From Caballeronia sp. TF1N1 (GTDB taxonomy: Bacteria; Pseudomonadota; Gammaproteobacteria; Burkholderiales; Burkholderiaceae), in the NCBI RefSeq assembly GCF_022878925.1, contig NZ_CP084626.1, positions 2,170,001 through 2,234,000 of the forward strand: a stretch of DNA of 64,000 bases, written 5' to 3'. A program made the translations under genes and the position numbers. This document shows, piece after piece, positions 10,045-17,873 of the stretch. Below the pieces are notes generated by a model. That model saw only the letters and a program-made list of their open reading frames with translations. It made no database searches and was not told the origin of the DNA. Within the stretch, counting starts at the first letter, position 1; every line of letters begins with the position of its first letter.

Positions 10045-11097
10045 ATGACCCGAACTCGAATCGCCGTGGCCGGAGCCGGATATATCGGACAGGCGCATAT
10101 CGGCGTCCTGGAAAACAGCGCGACGTGCATGCTGTCGGCCATTGTCGATCCGTCGCCGGCTGCGCGCGCCATCGCGGAACGGGCGGACGTGCCGATCTAC
10201 GCGACGCTCGACGAGCTCTTCGCACAGGACAAACCGGACGGCCTGGTGCTCGCAACGCCGAATCAGCTGCATGTGCCGCAAGCACTGCAATGCCTCGACG
10301 CGCGCGTACCGATGCTGCTCGAAAAGCCGATTGCGCCGACCGTCGCCGAAGCCGAAGCGCTCGTGCGCTCAGCGGATGAAGCGGGCGTGCCTATTCTCAT
10401 CGGCCATCATCGCGCGCATAGTCCGATCATGGCGAAGGCCCGTGAGGTGATCGTATCCGGCGTGCTGGGGCGCCTTGTCGCCGTGACCGGCAGCGCGATG
10501 TTTCTGAAGCCCGATCATTACTTCACGGATGCGCCCTGGCGTCGCGAGCCTGGCGGCGGCCCGATCCTGCTCAACATGATCCACGAGGTTCACAACCTGC
10601 GCATGCTTTGCGGCGAGATCGTCGCGGTGCAGGCGTTTCTATCGCATGCGGCGCGCGGCTTTGCCGTCGAGGATACGGTCGCGATCAATCTGCGCTTCGA
10701 AAGCGGCGCGCTCGGCACGTTCCTGCTTTCGGATTCGGCGGCGAGCGCGCGCAGTTGGGAGCAGACCTCCGAAGAGAACAAGGCTTACGCGAGTTACGCC
10801 GACGAGGATTGCTATCTCGTCGCGGGAACCAACGGCAGCCTCGCCATTCCGACCATGCGTCTGAAAACCTATCCGCGCGATGAAGACCGTTCGTGGTGGA
10901 AGCCGTTCGAAGCGGGTGTCGTCGGCATGGTGCGGGACGACCCCATCAAGCATCAGATGGAGCACTTCGGCGCGGTTGCGCGCGGCGAGGCGGCGCCGCT
11001 GGTATCGGCCCGCGACGGGCTCAGGAACCTGCGCGTGACAGAAGCTATCGTAGCCGCGGCGAAGTCGGGCGCGGTGATCGAGTTGCCACGGGATTGA
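10045..11097 (+). CDS. Gfo/Idh/MocA family NAD(P)-dependent oxidoreductase
   Basis: 350 residues from the ATG at 10045, with GGAGGAGG about 7 bp upstream; an in-frame ATG at 9973 is less likely. The N-terminal Rossmann fold shows I-A-V-A-G-A-G-Y-I-G-Q-A-H. The family lysine motif E-K-P-I-A-P follows near residue 94, then the GFO C-terminal alpha/beta domain with W-R-R-E-P-G-G-G-P-I-L-L-N-M-I-H-E-V-H. Such enzymes oxidise or reduce sugars, inositols or related hydroxy compounds; the substrate is not evident. It sits alone between glnB and nadE, convergent with nadE. Confidence 0.85.
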   Translation: MTRTRIAVAGAGYIGQAHIGVLENSATCMLSAIVDPSPAARAIAERADVPIYATLDELFAQDKPDGLVLATPNQLHVPQALQCLDARVPMLLEKPIAPTVAEAEALVRSADEAGVPILIGHHRAHSPIMAKAREVIVSGVLGRLVAVTGSAMFLKPDHYFTDAPWRREPGGGPILLNMIHEVHNLRMLCGEIVAVQAFLSHAARGFAVEDTVAINLRFESGALGTFLLSDSAASARSWEQTSEENKAYASYADEDCYLVAGTNGSLAIPTMRLKTYPRDEDRSWWKPFEAGVVGMVRDDPIKHQMEHFGAVARGEAAPLVSARDGLRNLRVTEAIVAAAKSGAVIELPRD

Positions 11098-11105
11098 AGG
11101 TTTCG

Positions 11106-11145
11106 AAGGCGTCGTGTGCATTCATCGCGCATACGACGCCCTTTC
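11106..11145. terminator. stem-loop between convergent genes
   Basis: GGCGTCGT and ACGACGCC pair around a 17-base loop, with extra pairing inside (GTGC/GCAT). It lies 10 bp after the oxidoreductase stop and 20 bp from the nadE stop, followed by a short CTTTCT tail on the plus strand. Confidence 0.55.
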
Positions 11146-11160
11146 TGCGTGCAACGAACG

Positions 11161-13215
11161 TCACGACGCGTCCGGAATATTTTCCAGGTCATCGAGCCAG
11201 ACCGTAGCTTCCGAATCGCTCGGCGCGCGCCAGTCTCCACGCGGCGAGAGCGAACCGCCCGTTCCCACCTTCGGCGCATTCGGAATACACGACCGCTTGA
11301 ACTGACTCAGCTTGAAGAAGCGATACAGGAAGATGCGCAGGTTCTTCTTGATCTGCGTGAGGTCGTATTCGTGATGAACGAGGTCGACATCGGCAGGCCA
11401 CGCGCCCGCGTCCTTGTCGCCCCACGCCGTCGATGAAAGAAATGCCACCTTCGACGGCCGGAAACCGAAGCGCAGGATGTAGTAAAGGTTGAAGTCCTGA
11501 AGCTCGTACGGCCCGATCACGCTCTCGGTTTTCTGTTCGAGCGCGCCTTTCACCTTGCCCGGAATGAGTTCGGGGCTGATCTCGGTAGCGAGAATATCGT
11601 TGAGCACATCGGCGCCGTCGTTGCCGATCTGCGCCGTCTCGGCCACCCATCGCACGAGATGCGTGATGAGCGTCTTCGGCACGCTGGCGTTCACGCCGTA
11701 GTGCGACATGTGATCGCCGACGCCGTAGGTGCACCAGCCGAGCGCCAGTTCGCTCAAGTCGCCCGTGCCGATCACAATGCCATTGCTGTAGTTCGCGAGC
11801 CTGAACAGATGGTTCGTGCGCTCGCCCGCCTGCACGTTCTCGAAGGTGATGTCGTACTGTTCCTCGCCCGTCGAATACGGATGACCGAGGTCCTTCAGCA
11901 TCTGGATGCAGCTCGGCCGGATATCCACTTCGGATGCCGAACAACCAACCACGTCCATCAGCCGGCGCGCCTGGGTGAGCGTGCGCTCGCTGGTCGCAAA
12001 ACCGGGCATGGTCACGCCGAGAATGTTGGTGCGCGGCAGGCCGAGCCGGTCCAAGGCCTTGGCGCAGACGAGCAAGGCATGAGTCGAATCGAGCCCGCCG
12101 GAGACGCCGATCACGACCTTCGAAATATTGCTCGAAGCGAGCCGTTGCACCAGCGCCTGAACCTGAATGTTGTAGACCTCCATGCAGCGCTCGTCGCGTC
12201 TGCTTGCGTCGATCGGCACGTAAGGGAAGCGCGGCACCGCACGTTGCAAGGGCAACACGGACGCCGCGGGCACGGCCACTTCACATCGCACGATACGGAA
12301 CTTGCGCGCCTCTTCCTGATGTCTGCGCGCCGACTGAGCGAAGGTCGTCTGATGCATGCGTTCGCGCGACAACCGCTCGACATCGACATCGCCGAAAATG
12401 ACGTGCGATGCGTCGCTGAAGCGCTCCGACTCGGCGAGCTGCTCGCCGTTCTCGTAGATGAGCGCCTGCCCGTCCCACGCGAGATCCGTGGTGGATTCGC
12501 CCTTGCCCGCCGACGAATAGAGATACGCCGCGATGCATCGCGCCGATTGCTGCCCGACCAGTTGATGCCGGTACGACGATTTCCCGACGACGATATTCGA
12601 TGCCGACAGATTGATGAGCACCGTCGCACCCGCGAGCGCGGCGAACGACGATGGCGGAATGGGCACCCAGACGTCCTCGCAGATTTCCACGTGGAAGCGG
12701 AAATACGGAATCGACGGAATATCGAACAGCAGCGATGAACCGAAGGGAACCTCCGCGCCGAGCAGATGGATCTCGTCGACCAACGCGCAGTCGGCGGCAC
12801 TGAACTGGCGCGCTTCGTAAAACTCCGCGTAATTCGGCAGGAAGCTCTTGGGAACCACGCCCTGCACGCGCCCGGACGACACCACGGCCGCGCAGTTGTA
12901 CAACGCGTGATCGACGCGCAACGGTAAGCCAACCACCATGACGATATCGAGCGAGCGGGACTCTTCCACCAGCGCGGCCAGCGCGCGCTCGCACGCGACG
13001 AGCAACGCGTCCTGATGGAACAGGTCTTCGCACGAATAAGCGGACAACCCCAGCTCGGGAAATGCGACCAGCACGGCGCCGTTTTGCGCGGCCTGCCGGG
13101 CGAGCGCGATGGTCTCTCCGACATTGAACGATGGATCAGCCACCTTGCATTCCGGCACCGCGACGGCAACCCGCGCGAAACCATGGCTGTAGAGGTTCAG
13201 GAATTCGGTTTTCAT
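11161..13215 (-). CDS. nadE: glutamine-dependent NAD+ synthetase
   Basis: 684 residues from the ATG at 13215 (AAAGGA ribosome site upstream; longer open frame discounted). The N-terminal nitrilase-type glutaminase domain shows A-F-P-E-L-G-L-S with Glu54, a lysine in [10 protein letters not shown], and the nucleophilic cysteine in V-E-I-C-E-D-V-W. The C-terminal ammonia-ligase domain has the ATP pyrophosphatase loop G-V-S-G-G-L-D-S-T. Together they convert deamido-NAD+, ATP and glutamine to NAD+. The ~680-residue length matches the larger type known from Mycobacterium tuberculosis. It lies 42 bp downstream of the COG3146 gene on the same strand, probably co-transcribed. Confidence 0.93.
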   Translation of the reverse strand: MKTEFLNLYSHGFARVAVAVPECKVADPSFNVGETIALARQAAQNGAVLVAFPELGLSAYSCEDLFHQDALLVACERALAALVEESRSLDIVMVVGLPLRVDHALYNCAAVVSSGRVQGVVPKSFLPNYAEFYEARQFSAADCALVDEIHLLGAEVPFGSSLLFDIPSIPYFRFHVEICEDVWVPIPPSSFAALAGATVLINLSASNIVVGKSSYRHQLVGQQSARCIAAYLYSSAGKGESTTDLAWDGQALIYENGEQLAESERFSDASHVIFGDVDVERLSRERMHQTTFAQSARRHQEEARKFRIVRCEVAVPAASVLPLQRAVPRFPYVPIDASRRDERCMEVYNIQVQALVQRLASSNISKVVIGVSGGLDSTHALLVCAKALDRLGLPRTNILGVTMPGFATSERTLTQARRLMDVVGCSASEVDIRPSCIQMLKDLGHPYSTGEEQYDITFENVQAGERTNHLFRLANYSNGIVIGTGDLSELALGWCTYGVGDHMSHYGVNASVPKTLITHLVRWVAETAQIGNDGADVLNDILATEISPELIPGKVKGALEQKTESVIGPYELQDFNLYYILRFGFRPSKVAFLSSTAWGDKDAGAWPADVDLVHHEYDLTQIKKNLRIFLYRFFKLSQFKRSCIPNAPKVGTGGSLSPRGDWRAPSDSEATVWLDDLENIPDAS

Positions 13216-13257
13216 TGTTTGCGTATCCTTTGGATACTCGTCATCATGCCGCACGCT

Positions 13258-14445
13258 TCAATCCGTCGCTATCTTCCTGAATGGCGTATGCGCTTCGAGT
13301 TCCTCGATATGCTGCGTCATCGCGGCGGTTTCTTCATCGAGAAACTCGCCGATCGCATGAGCAAAGCGCTGGTCGGCGATCCAGTGCGCGGACCATGTCG
13401 GCGTGGGCAACATGCCGCGCGACATCTTGTGCACGCCCTGCGCGCCGCCTTCGAAGCGCGCCAGCCCGTGCTCGATGCAATACGCGATGCCCTGCATGTA
13501 GCAGGTTTCGAAATGCAGCCCCGAAACGAACTCGCGCGTGCCCCAGTAGCGGCCATACATGGTGTCGCCGCCGATCATATTGAGCGCGCAAGCGAGCCGC
13601 TCGCCGTCCGCTTCGGCGATGACGAGCAGCATGTTGTCGGGCGCATCGGCATGAATTTGACCGAAGAACTCGCGCGTCAGATACGGCGCGTTCCAGTGCT
13701 CTTTGTACGTGTTCTCGTAGCAGCCATAGAAGAAATCGAGCGCGCTTTTGTCGATCTGACGGCCGCGCAGCCACTTGTAAGTCACGCCCGCTTCGGTCAC
13801 GCGGCGGCGATCCTGCTTCACCTTCTTGCGCTTGTCGTGGCTCATGGTGGCGAGAAACGCGTCGAAGTTCTCGTAGCCCGCGCCCGGCAGATTCTCCCAA
13901 TGAAACTGCACGCCTTCTCTCAACATGTAGCCCGCGTCCTTCAGCGCCTCGATGTCTTGTGCGTGCGGAAACAGCACGTGCAGCGACGAGATGTCGAGTT
14001 GCCGCGTGAGCTCGATCGCACCGCGCGCGAGCAGCACGCGATCCGCGTGTTCGGCCGCGATGAGACGCGGACCCGTCACCGGCGAGAACGGCACGGCCGA
14101 GAGCGCCTTGGGGTAATAGCGCACGCCGTGGCGTTCGAAGGCATCGGCCCAGGCGTGGTCGAAGACATATTCGCCGCGCGAGTGCGACTTGAGATAAAGC
14201 GGCATGGCGCCGGCGAAGACGCCGTTGCGTTTCAGAATGAGGTGATGCGCCCGCCAGCCGGTGCGCTTGACCGCGCAATGCGTGTCCTGCAACGCCGACA
14301 GGAAGCCGTGACTGACGAAGGGATTCGCGCCCGCGAGGCGGTTCCACTCCTCGGGCGAAATGTCCTCTAGCGTGTCGACTACCTGGATTTCGACTTCGCG
14401 ATTCAACGGAAGACCTCGAATGATGAGTTTTGCCCTTGCGGGCAT
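13258..14445 (-). CDS. GNAT-fold peptidogalycan-recognition/FemAB-like protein (COG3146, DUF482)
   Basis: 395 residues. The N-terminal half carries N-P-F-V-S-H-G-F-L-S-A-L, the middle F-D-H-A-W-A-D-A-F, and the C-terminal half has R-Y-W-G-T-R-E-F-V-S-G-L-H-F-E-T-C-Y-M-Q-G-I and F-E-G-G-A-Q-G-V-H-K, all recurrent in the COG3146/DUF482 family of predicted GNAT acyltransferases. Members are related to FemAB aminoacyl-tRNA-dependent transferases, but their substrates are unknown. Upstream of nadE by 42 bp in the same direction. Confidence 0.8.
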   Translation of the reverse strand: MPARAKLIIRGLPLNREVEIQVVDTLEDISPEEWNRLAGANPFVSHGFLSALQDTHCAVKRTGWRAHHLILKRNGVFAGAMPLYLKSHSRGEYVFDHAWADAFERHGVRYYPKALSAVPFSPVTGPRLIAAEHADRVLLARGAIELTRQLDISSLHVLFPHAQDIEALKDAGYMLREGVQFHWENLPGAGYENFDAFLATMSHDKRKKVKQDRRRVTEAGVTYKWLRGRQIDKSALDFFYGCYENTYKEHWNAPYLTREFFGQIHADAPDNMLLVIAEADGERLACALNMIGGDTMYGRYWGTREFVSGLHFETCYMQGIAYCIEHGLARFEGGAQGVHKMSRGMLPTPTWSAHWIADQRFAHAIGEFLDEETAAMTQHIEELEAHTPFRKIATD

Positions 14446-14535
14446 GAACGGCTATTCTCGCGCAAGTTTTAATTCGTCGTTTAGTCGGGCGTGGCCGCTC
14501 TCGAAGGTTGCGCCGATTCGGCGATAATCCCGGCC

Positions 14536-14865
14536 ATGCCCTGGTTCCTCTATCTCATCGAATGCGCCGATGGCAGCCTGTACACGGGCATCGCCACGGA
14601 TGTGGAAGCGCGCTTCGTCGCGCATGCCGCCGGCAAGGGCGCGCGCTATACCCGCGCGCGCAAGCCGCTGCGCGTCGTGGCGTCGTTCGAACTGCAGGGA
14701 AGATCGGAGGCGTTGCGCGCCGAATATTGGGTGAAGCAGCTCACCGCGCGGCAAAAGCGCGCGTTGATCGCGGGCGAGCGCACGCTCGATTCCGTGCTGC
14801 CGCCGCCCGCTGTCGCCGTCGTGGATGACAACCTGGACGAAGCCCACGACGCGCCCGCAAATTAG
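14536..14865 (+). CDS. GIY-YIG domain nuclease family protein
   Basis: 109 residues from the ATG at 14536. It begins W-F-L-Y-L-I-E-C-A-D-G-S-L-Y-T-G-I-A-T-D, a variant GIY-YIG signature (here L-Y-L and Y-T-G-I), followed by A-R-Y-T-R-A-R-K-P and the catalytic-type glutamate region S-E-A-L-R-A-E-Y-W-V-K. This is the small YhbQ/UPF0213-like class: single-domain, possibly a DNA nuclease, with physiological role not established. Upstream in-frame codons to 14491 are discounted because the fold starts at Met-Pro-Trp. Confidence 0.85.
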   Translation: MPWFLYLIECADGSLYTGIATDVEARFVAHAAGKGARYTRARKPLRVVASFELQGRSEALRAEYWVKQLTARQKRALIAGERTLDSVLPPPAVAVVDDNLDEAHDAPAN

Positions 14866-14867
14866 AA

Positions 14868-14892
14868 ACGGCCGCGCATCGAGCGCGGCCGT
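14868..14892. terminator. GC-rich stem-loop between convergent genes
   Basis: A 10-bp perfect stem (ACGGCCGCGC / GCGCGGCCGT, loop ATCGA) lies between the GIY-YIG stop and the ppa stop. On the minus strand it is followed by TTTCTAATTT, so it best serves ppa. Confidence 0.65.
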
Positions 14893-14941
14893 GCGGACCA
14901 CTCGCATCGCGTCTACGCAACGCGACGCGCGAAAGCCAGGC

Positions 14942-15469
14942 TTACTTCTTGAAGTTAGCCGCGCCTTCCGAGATTTCCTTGTGCGCGGCTTCGATGCCGT
15001 CCCAGCCCTCGACCTTCACCCACTTGCCCTTCTCCAGCGCCTTGTATTGCTCGAAGAAATGCTTGATTTGATCTTTGAGGTACTCGGGCACATCGTCGAT
15101 CGACTTGAGATTTGCCGTCATCGGGCAGATCTTGTCGTGTGCAACGGCGATCAGCTTCGCATCGACGCCGGATTCGTCGGTCATCTTCAGCATGCCGAGC
15201 GCGCGCGAGCGGACCACCGAGCCTGCGAGCAGCGGGAAGGGCGTGATGACCAGCACGTCGACCGGGTCGCCGTCGCCCGACAGCGTCTGCGGGATGAAGC
15301 CGTAATTGGCCGGATAGCGCATGCCGGTGCCGATGAAGCGGTCGACGACGAGCAGGCCCATGTCCTTGTCCGCTTCGTATTTCACCGGATCGCTCTGCGC
15401 GGGAATCTCGATGATGACGTTGAAGTCCTGCGGAAGATCCTTGCCGGAAGGTACGTTGTTGAAGCTCAT
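14942..15469 (-). CDS. ppa: inorganic pyrophosphatase (family I)
   Basis: 175 residues, the normal length for bacterial family I enzymes. It contains the K-Y-E-A-D-K segment, Y-P-A-N-Y-G-F-I-P-Q-T-L, and the metal-binding signature D-G-D-P-V-D-V-L near residues 65-72, plus K-x-W-V-K-V-E-G-W near the end. It hydrolyses PPi to two phosphates in the cytoplasm and drives biosynthesis, including the nucleotide-sugar and NAD reactions encoded nearby. A single gene with a hairpin after it. Confidence 0.95.
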   Translation of the reverse strand: MSFNNVPSGKDLPQDFNVIIEIPAQSDPVKYEADKDMGLLVVDRFIGTGMRYPANYGFIPQTLSGDGDPVDVLVITPFPLLAGSVVRSRALGMLKMTDESGVDAKLIAVAHDKICPMTANLKSIDDVPEYLKDQIKHFFEQYKALEKGKWVKVEGWDGIEAAHKEISEGAANFKK

Positions 15470-15802
15470 GAGCGCTCTCTGATGAAGTTGAGTTCGGAAA
15501 TCTGTCAGCGCCGCGCGCGCGAGGCATTCTTTTCGGCGCGGTGGCCGCGTTTCGGCGCATTCGCGCGGTCGCGCGAGGCGGCGTGGATGCAGCGAAGTGC
15601 AACCCGGGCATTATAGCCAAACGCGCCTGCGCGCCCTTTCGCTTGCCTTGGCGGGATGATCGCCGGACGTTGCACGCCACACGTTCATCCGTGTTTTCCC
15701 CGATCCGAAACCCTCGCCTCGGCTTGCCGCCTGGCAGCTAGAATCCTTACGCGTCTGTAATCATCGAACGAACCCGAAAGCGCAAGAGAAAGAGGAGACG
15801 AC
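15470..15802. other. divergent intergenic region between ppa and the MFS gene
   Basis: No protein-like frame. It should carry the ppa promoter (TATAAT on the minus strand at 15610-15615) and the promoter of the MFS gene, for which only a strong ribosome site AGAGGAGA just before 15803 is clear. Confidence 0.5.
15610..15640 (-). promoter_or_regulatory. probable sigma-70 -10 region upstream of ppa
   Basis: On the minus strand a perfect TATAAT (complement of 15610-15615) lies in GGCTATAATGCC, about 140 bp before the ppa ATG. No good -35 hexamer is visible at 16-18 bp. Confidence 0.4.
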
Positions 15803-17119
15803 ATGGCCCGCACCGCCGATTCAGTGCAAAGCCCCGCCACGGGCACGCCTTCCGCATTCGAGGAGGCAACCTACAAGAAGGTCGCATGGCGGCTCTCGCC
15901 GCTTCTGCTCATTTGTTATGTGGTCGCGTATCTCGACCGCGTGAACGTCGGCTTCGCCAAGCTGCAGATGGCCGCCGATTTGAACCTCTCCGATGCCGTC
16001 TATGGCTTCGGCGCGGGGATTTTCTTTTTCGGCTATTTCATCTTCGAGATACCGAGCAACGTGATTCTTCATCGCGTCGGCGCGCGCGTGTGGATCGCGC
16101 GGATCATGATCTCGTGGGGCGTCATTTCCGCGCTCACCATGTTCATCACCACGCCGACCATGTTCTACGTCATGCGCTTTCTGCTGGGCGTGGCCGAAGC
16201 GGGCTTCTTTCCCGGCATCATTCTTTATTTGACGTACTGGTTTCCGGCGCAACGGCGCGGGCGCATGACGACGCTGTTCATGACGGCGATCGCGTTGTCG
16301 GGGTTGATCGGCGGGCCGGTGTCGGGCTGGATCATGAAGCGTTTCGATGGCACGAACGACTGGCATGGCTGGCAGTGGCTGCTATTGCTGGAAGGCATTC
16401 CGTCGATCGTCGTCGGACTCGTCGTGTTCTTCAAACTCGACGACCGCATCTCGAAAGCGAAGTGGCTCACGGCCGACGAGCGAGCGTTGCTCGAACGCAA
16501 TATCGCCGCCGATAACGTCGAGAAAGAGGACATGCCCATCGGCAAGATTCTGTCGAGCCCGAAGGTCTGGCTGATGAGCCTGATCTACTTTTCCTTCGTG
16601 ATGGGTCTTTATGGCGTGAGCTTCTGGCTGCCGACGATCATCAAGGCCACCGGCGTCTCCGATGCGCTCACGGTCGGCCTCCTCTCCGCGATTCCCTACG
16701 GCGCGGCGGTGATCGGCATGCTGCTGGTCGCGCGCAGCGCGGACAAGCGCGGCGAGCGGCGCTGGCATATCGCCATTCCGGCGTTCATCGGCGCATTGGG
16801 GTTGGTGCTCTCAGTCGTGTGGTCGGCGAACACGCCGCTTGCCATGCTCGGACTCACGCTTGCGACCATGGGCATTCTCACGACCTTGCCGTTGTTCTGG
16901 AGTCTGCCGACTGCGTTCCTCGCGGGCACGGGCGCGGCCGCCGGCATCGCGATGATCAATTCGCTCGGCAATCTCGCGGGCTTTCTGAGCCCGTATCTCG
17001 TGGGATGGCTCAAGCAAGCCACGGCATCGAACGCAAGCGGCATGTATATGCTGGCCGGCTGTCTGATCGTGGGCGCGCTGCTCGTGCTGAGCGTGCCTGC
17101 GCGAATGGTCAATCGGTGA
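15803..17119 (+). CDS. MFS transporter, anion:cation symporter (ACS) family
   Basis: 438 residues, about 12 transmembrane helices. It has the ACS start of TM1 (L-L-L-I-C-Y-V-V-A-Y-L-D-R-V-N-V-G-F-A), F-F-F-G-Y-F-I-F-E-I-P-S-N in TM2, and R-F-L-L-G-V-A-E-A-G-F-F-P-G in TM4, all typical of phthalate, tartrate, glucarate and 4-hydroxyphenylacetate carriers. Predicted inner-membrane importer of an organic anion; substrate not determined. The start has a strong AGAGGAGA ribosome site. No catabolic genes adjoin it. Confidence 0.87.
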   Translation: MARTADSVQSPATGTPSAFEEATYKKVAWRLSPLLLICYVVAYLDRVNVGFAKLQMAADLNLSDAVYGFGAGIFFFGYFIFEIPSNVILHRVGARVWIARIMISWGVISALTMFITTPTMFYVMRFLLGVAEAGFFPGIILYLTYWFPAQRRGRMTTLFMTAIALSGLIGGPVSGWIMKRFDGTNDWHGWQWLLLLEGIPSIVVGLVVFFKLDDRISKAKWLTADERALLERNIAADNVEKEDMPIGKILSSPKVWLMSLIYFSFVMGLYGVSFWLPTIIKATGVSDALTVGLLSAIPYGAAVIGMLLVARSADKRGERRWHIAIPAFIGALGLVLSVVWSANTPLAMLGLTLATMGILTTLPLFWSLPTAFLAGTGAAAGIAMINSLGNLAGFLSPYLVGWLKQATASNASGMYMLAGCLIVGALLVLSVPARMVNR

Positions 17120-17125
17120 ATCGAA

Positions 17126-17157
17126 GGAGAGCCGCCGTGGAAACGAGGCGGCCCTCC
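17126..17157 (+). terminator. stem-loop after the ACS transporter
   Basis: An 11-bp stem with a single mismatch (GGAGAGCCGCC / GGCGGCCCTCC) lies 7 bp after the transporter stop. It lacks a proper T-run, so it is a probable rather than certain terminator. Confidence 0.5.
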
Positions 17158-17219
17158 TATAATGGCGCAGGCGGTACGTCGCCGCGATGATGCATCGCAC
17201 TCCCGCGCTTTATAAGCTC

Positions 17220-17873
17220 CTATGCAGGAGTCTTGCCGGGCGTGTCGAGGAACTCGATCGACTCGATAATCTTCAACGCCTCCGGTATTACTCCGGTCTT
17301 GCTAAAGCGGGCTACCGCCACGACGGGTGCACCGCCGCACAGGGCCACTGCTGCGCGAAGCAAACAGAACCCTAATGAGACACTTCGATTTTGCGGATCA
17401 CCGACGATCATGCGCTGAAGCACTACTAAACCGGAACTCCCAACAGCCTTTACCGAAAGCCACTGCACAGCCGGAACCAACACCTTCTTGTCGCGTGCAG
17501 ACACCCCCGATAAATCCGTGAACCAACGTCCTTTCTGTACGTCATATCGAGCCAAGGTGTAGTCGCGAATTGAGCCCGCATCGGACGAACTTAGACAAAC
17601 GAAGGTAATTGCAAGACTCCCGATACCGGTTTTTTTGTACGGCAAGTCGTCTACCGCATAGCTGTTGCCGGATATCCATCCTCCGTAAGGATCTTTGAAT
17701 CCAATGGAACAATGATGGTTACCGCTGCTAACAAGTAATTCCTTTCGCTCGTTTGGTTCAGACTTTGCGGATGAAGCGCTGTGCAGCCCGAGAGCAATGA
17801 AACAGACGGCCAAGCCTTTTGCGATTAACTGGCAAGCTTTTGAGCCACATAGCAGACATAATTTTTTATTCAT
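17220..17873 (-). CDS. exported hypothetical protein, candidate immunity partner of the upstream hydrolase
   Basis: 217 residues. An N-terminal basic/hydrophobic segment (about 1-36, ending A-S-S-A) looks like a Sec signal peptide. The mature part has several cysteines (H-H-C-S-I-G-F, F-V-C-L-S, G-F-C-L-L) and no domain I recognise. Its ATG overlaps the stop of the upstream peptidoglycan-hydrolase reading frame by ATGA, so the two are translationally coupled. A periplasmic product coupled to a peptidoglycan hydrolase is the usual layout of an effector-immunity pair, but that role is inferred from position alone. Base composition is visibly more AT-rich than the flanking operons. Confidence 0.6.
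   Translation of the reverse strand: MNKKLCLLCGSKACQLIAKGLAVCFIALGLHSASSAKSEPNERKELLVSSGNHHCSIGFKDPYGGWISGNSYAVDDLPYKKTGIGSLAITFVCLSSSDAGSIRDYTLARYDVQKGRWFTDLSGVSARDKKVLVPAVQWLSVKAVGSSGLVVLQRMIVGDPQNRSVSLGFCLLRAAVALCGGAPVVAVARFSKTGVIPEALKIIESIEFLDTPGKTPA

Noticed and set aside
17158..17163. Perfect TATAAT on the plus strand after the ACS transporter
   Set aside because: It directly abuts the terminator stem, has no -35 partner, and faces a convergent gene; no start site downstream reads as a protein.
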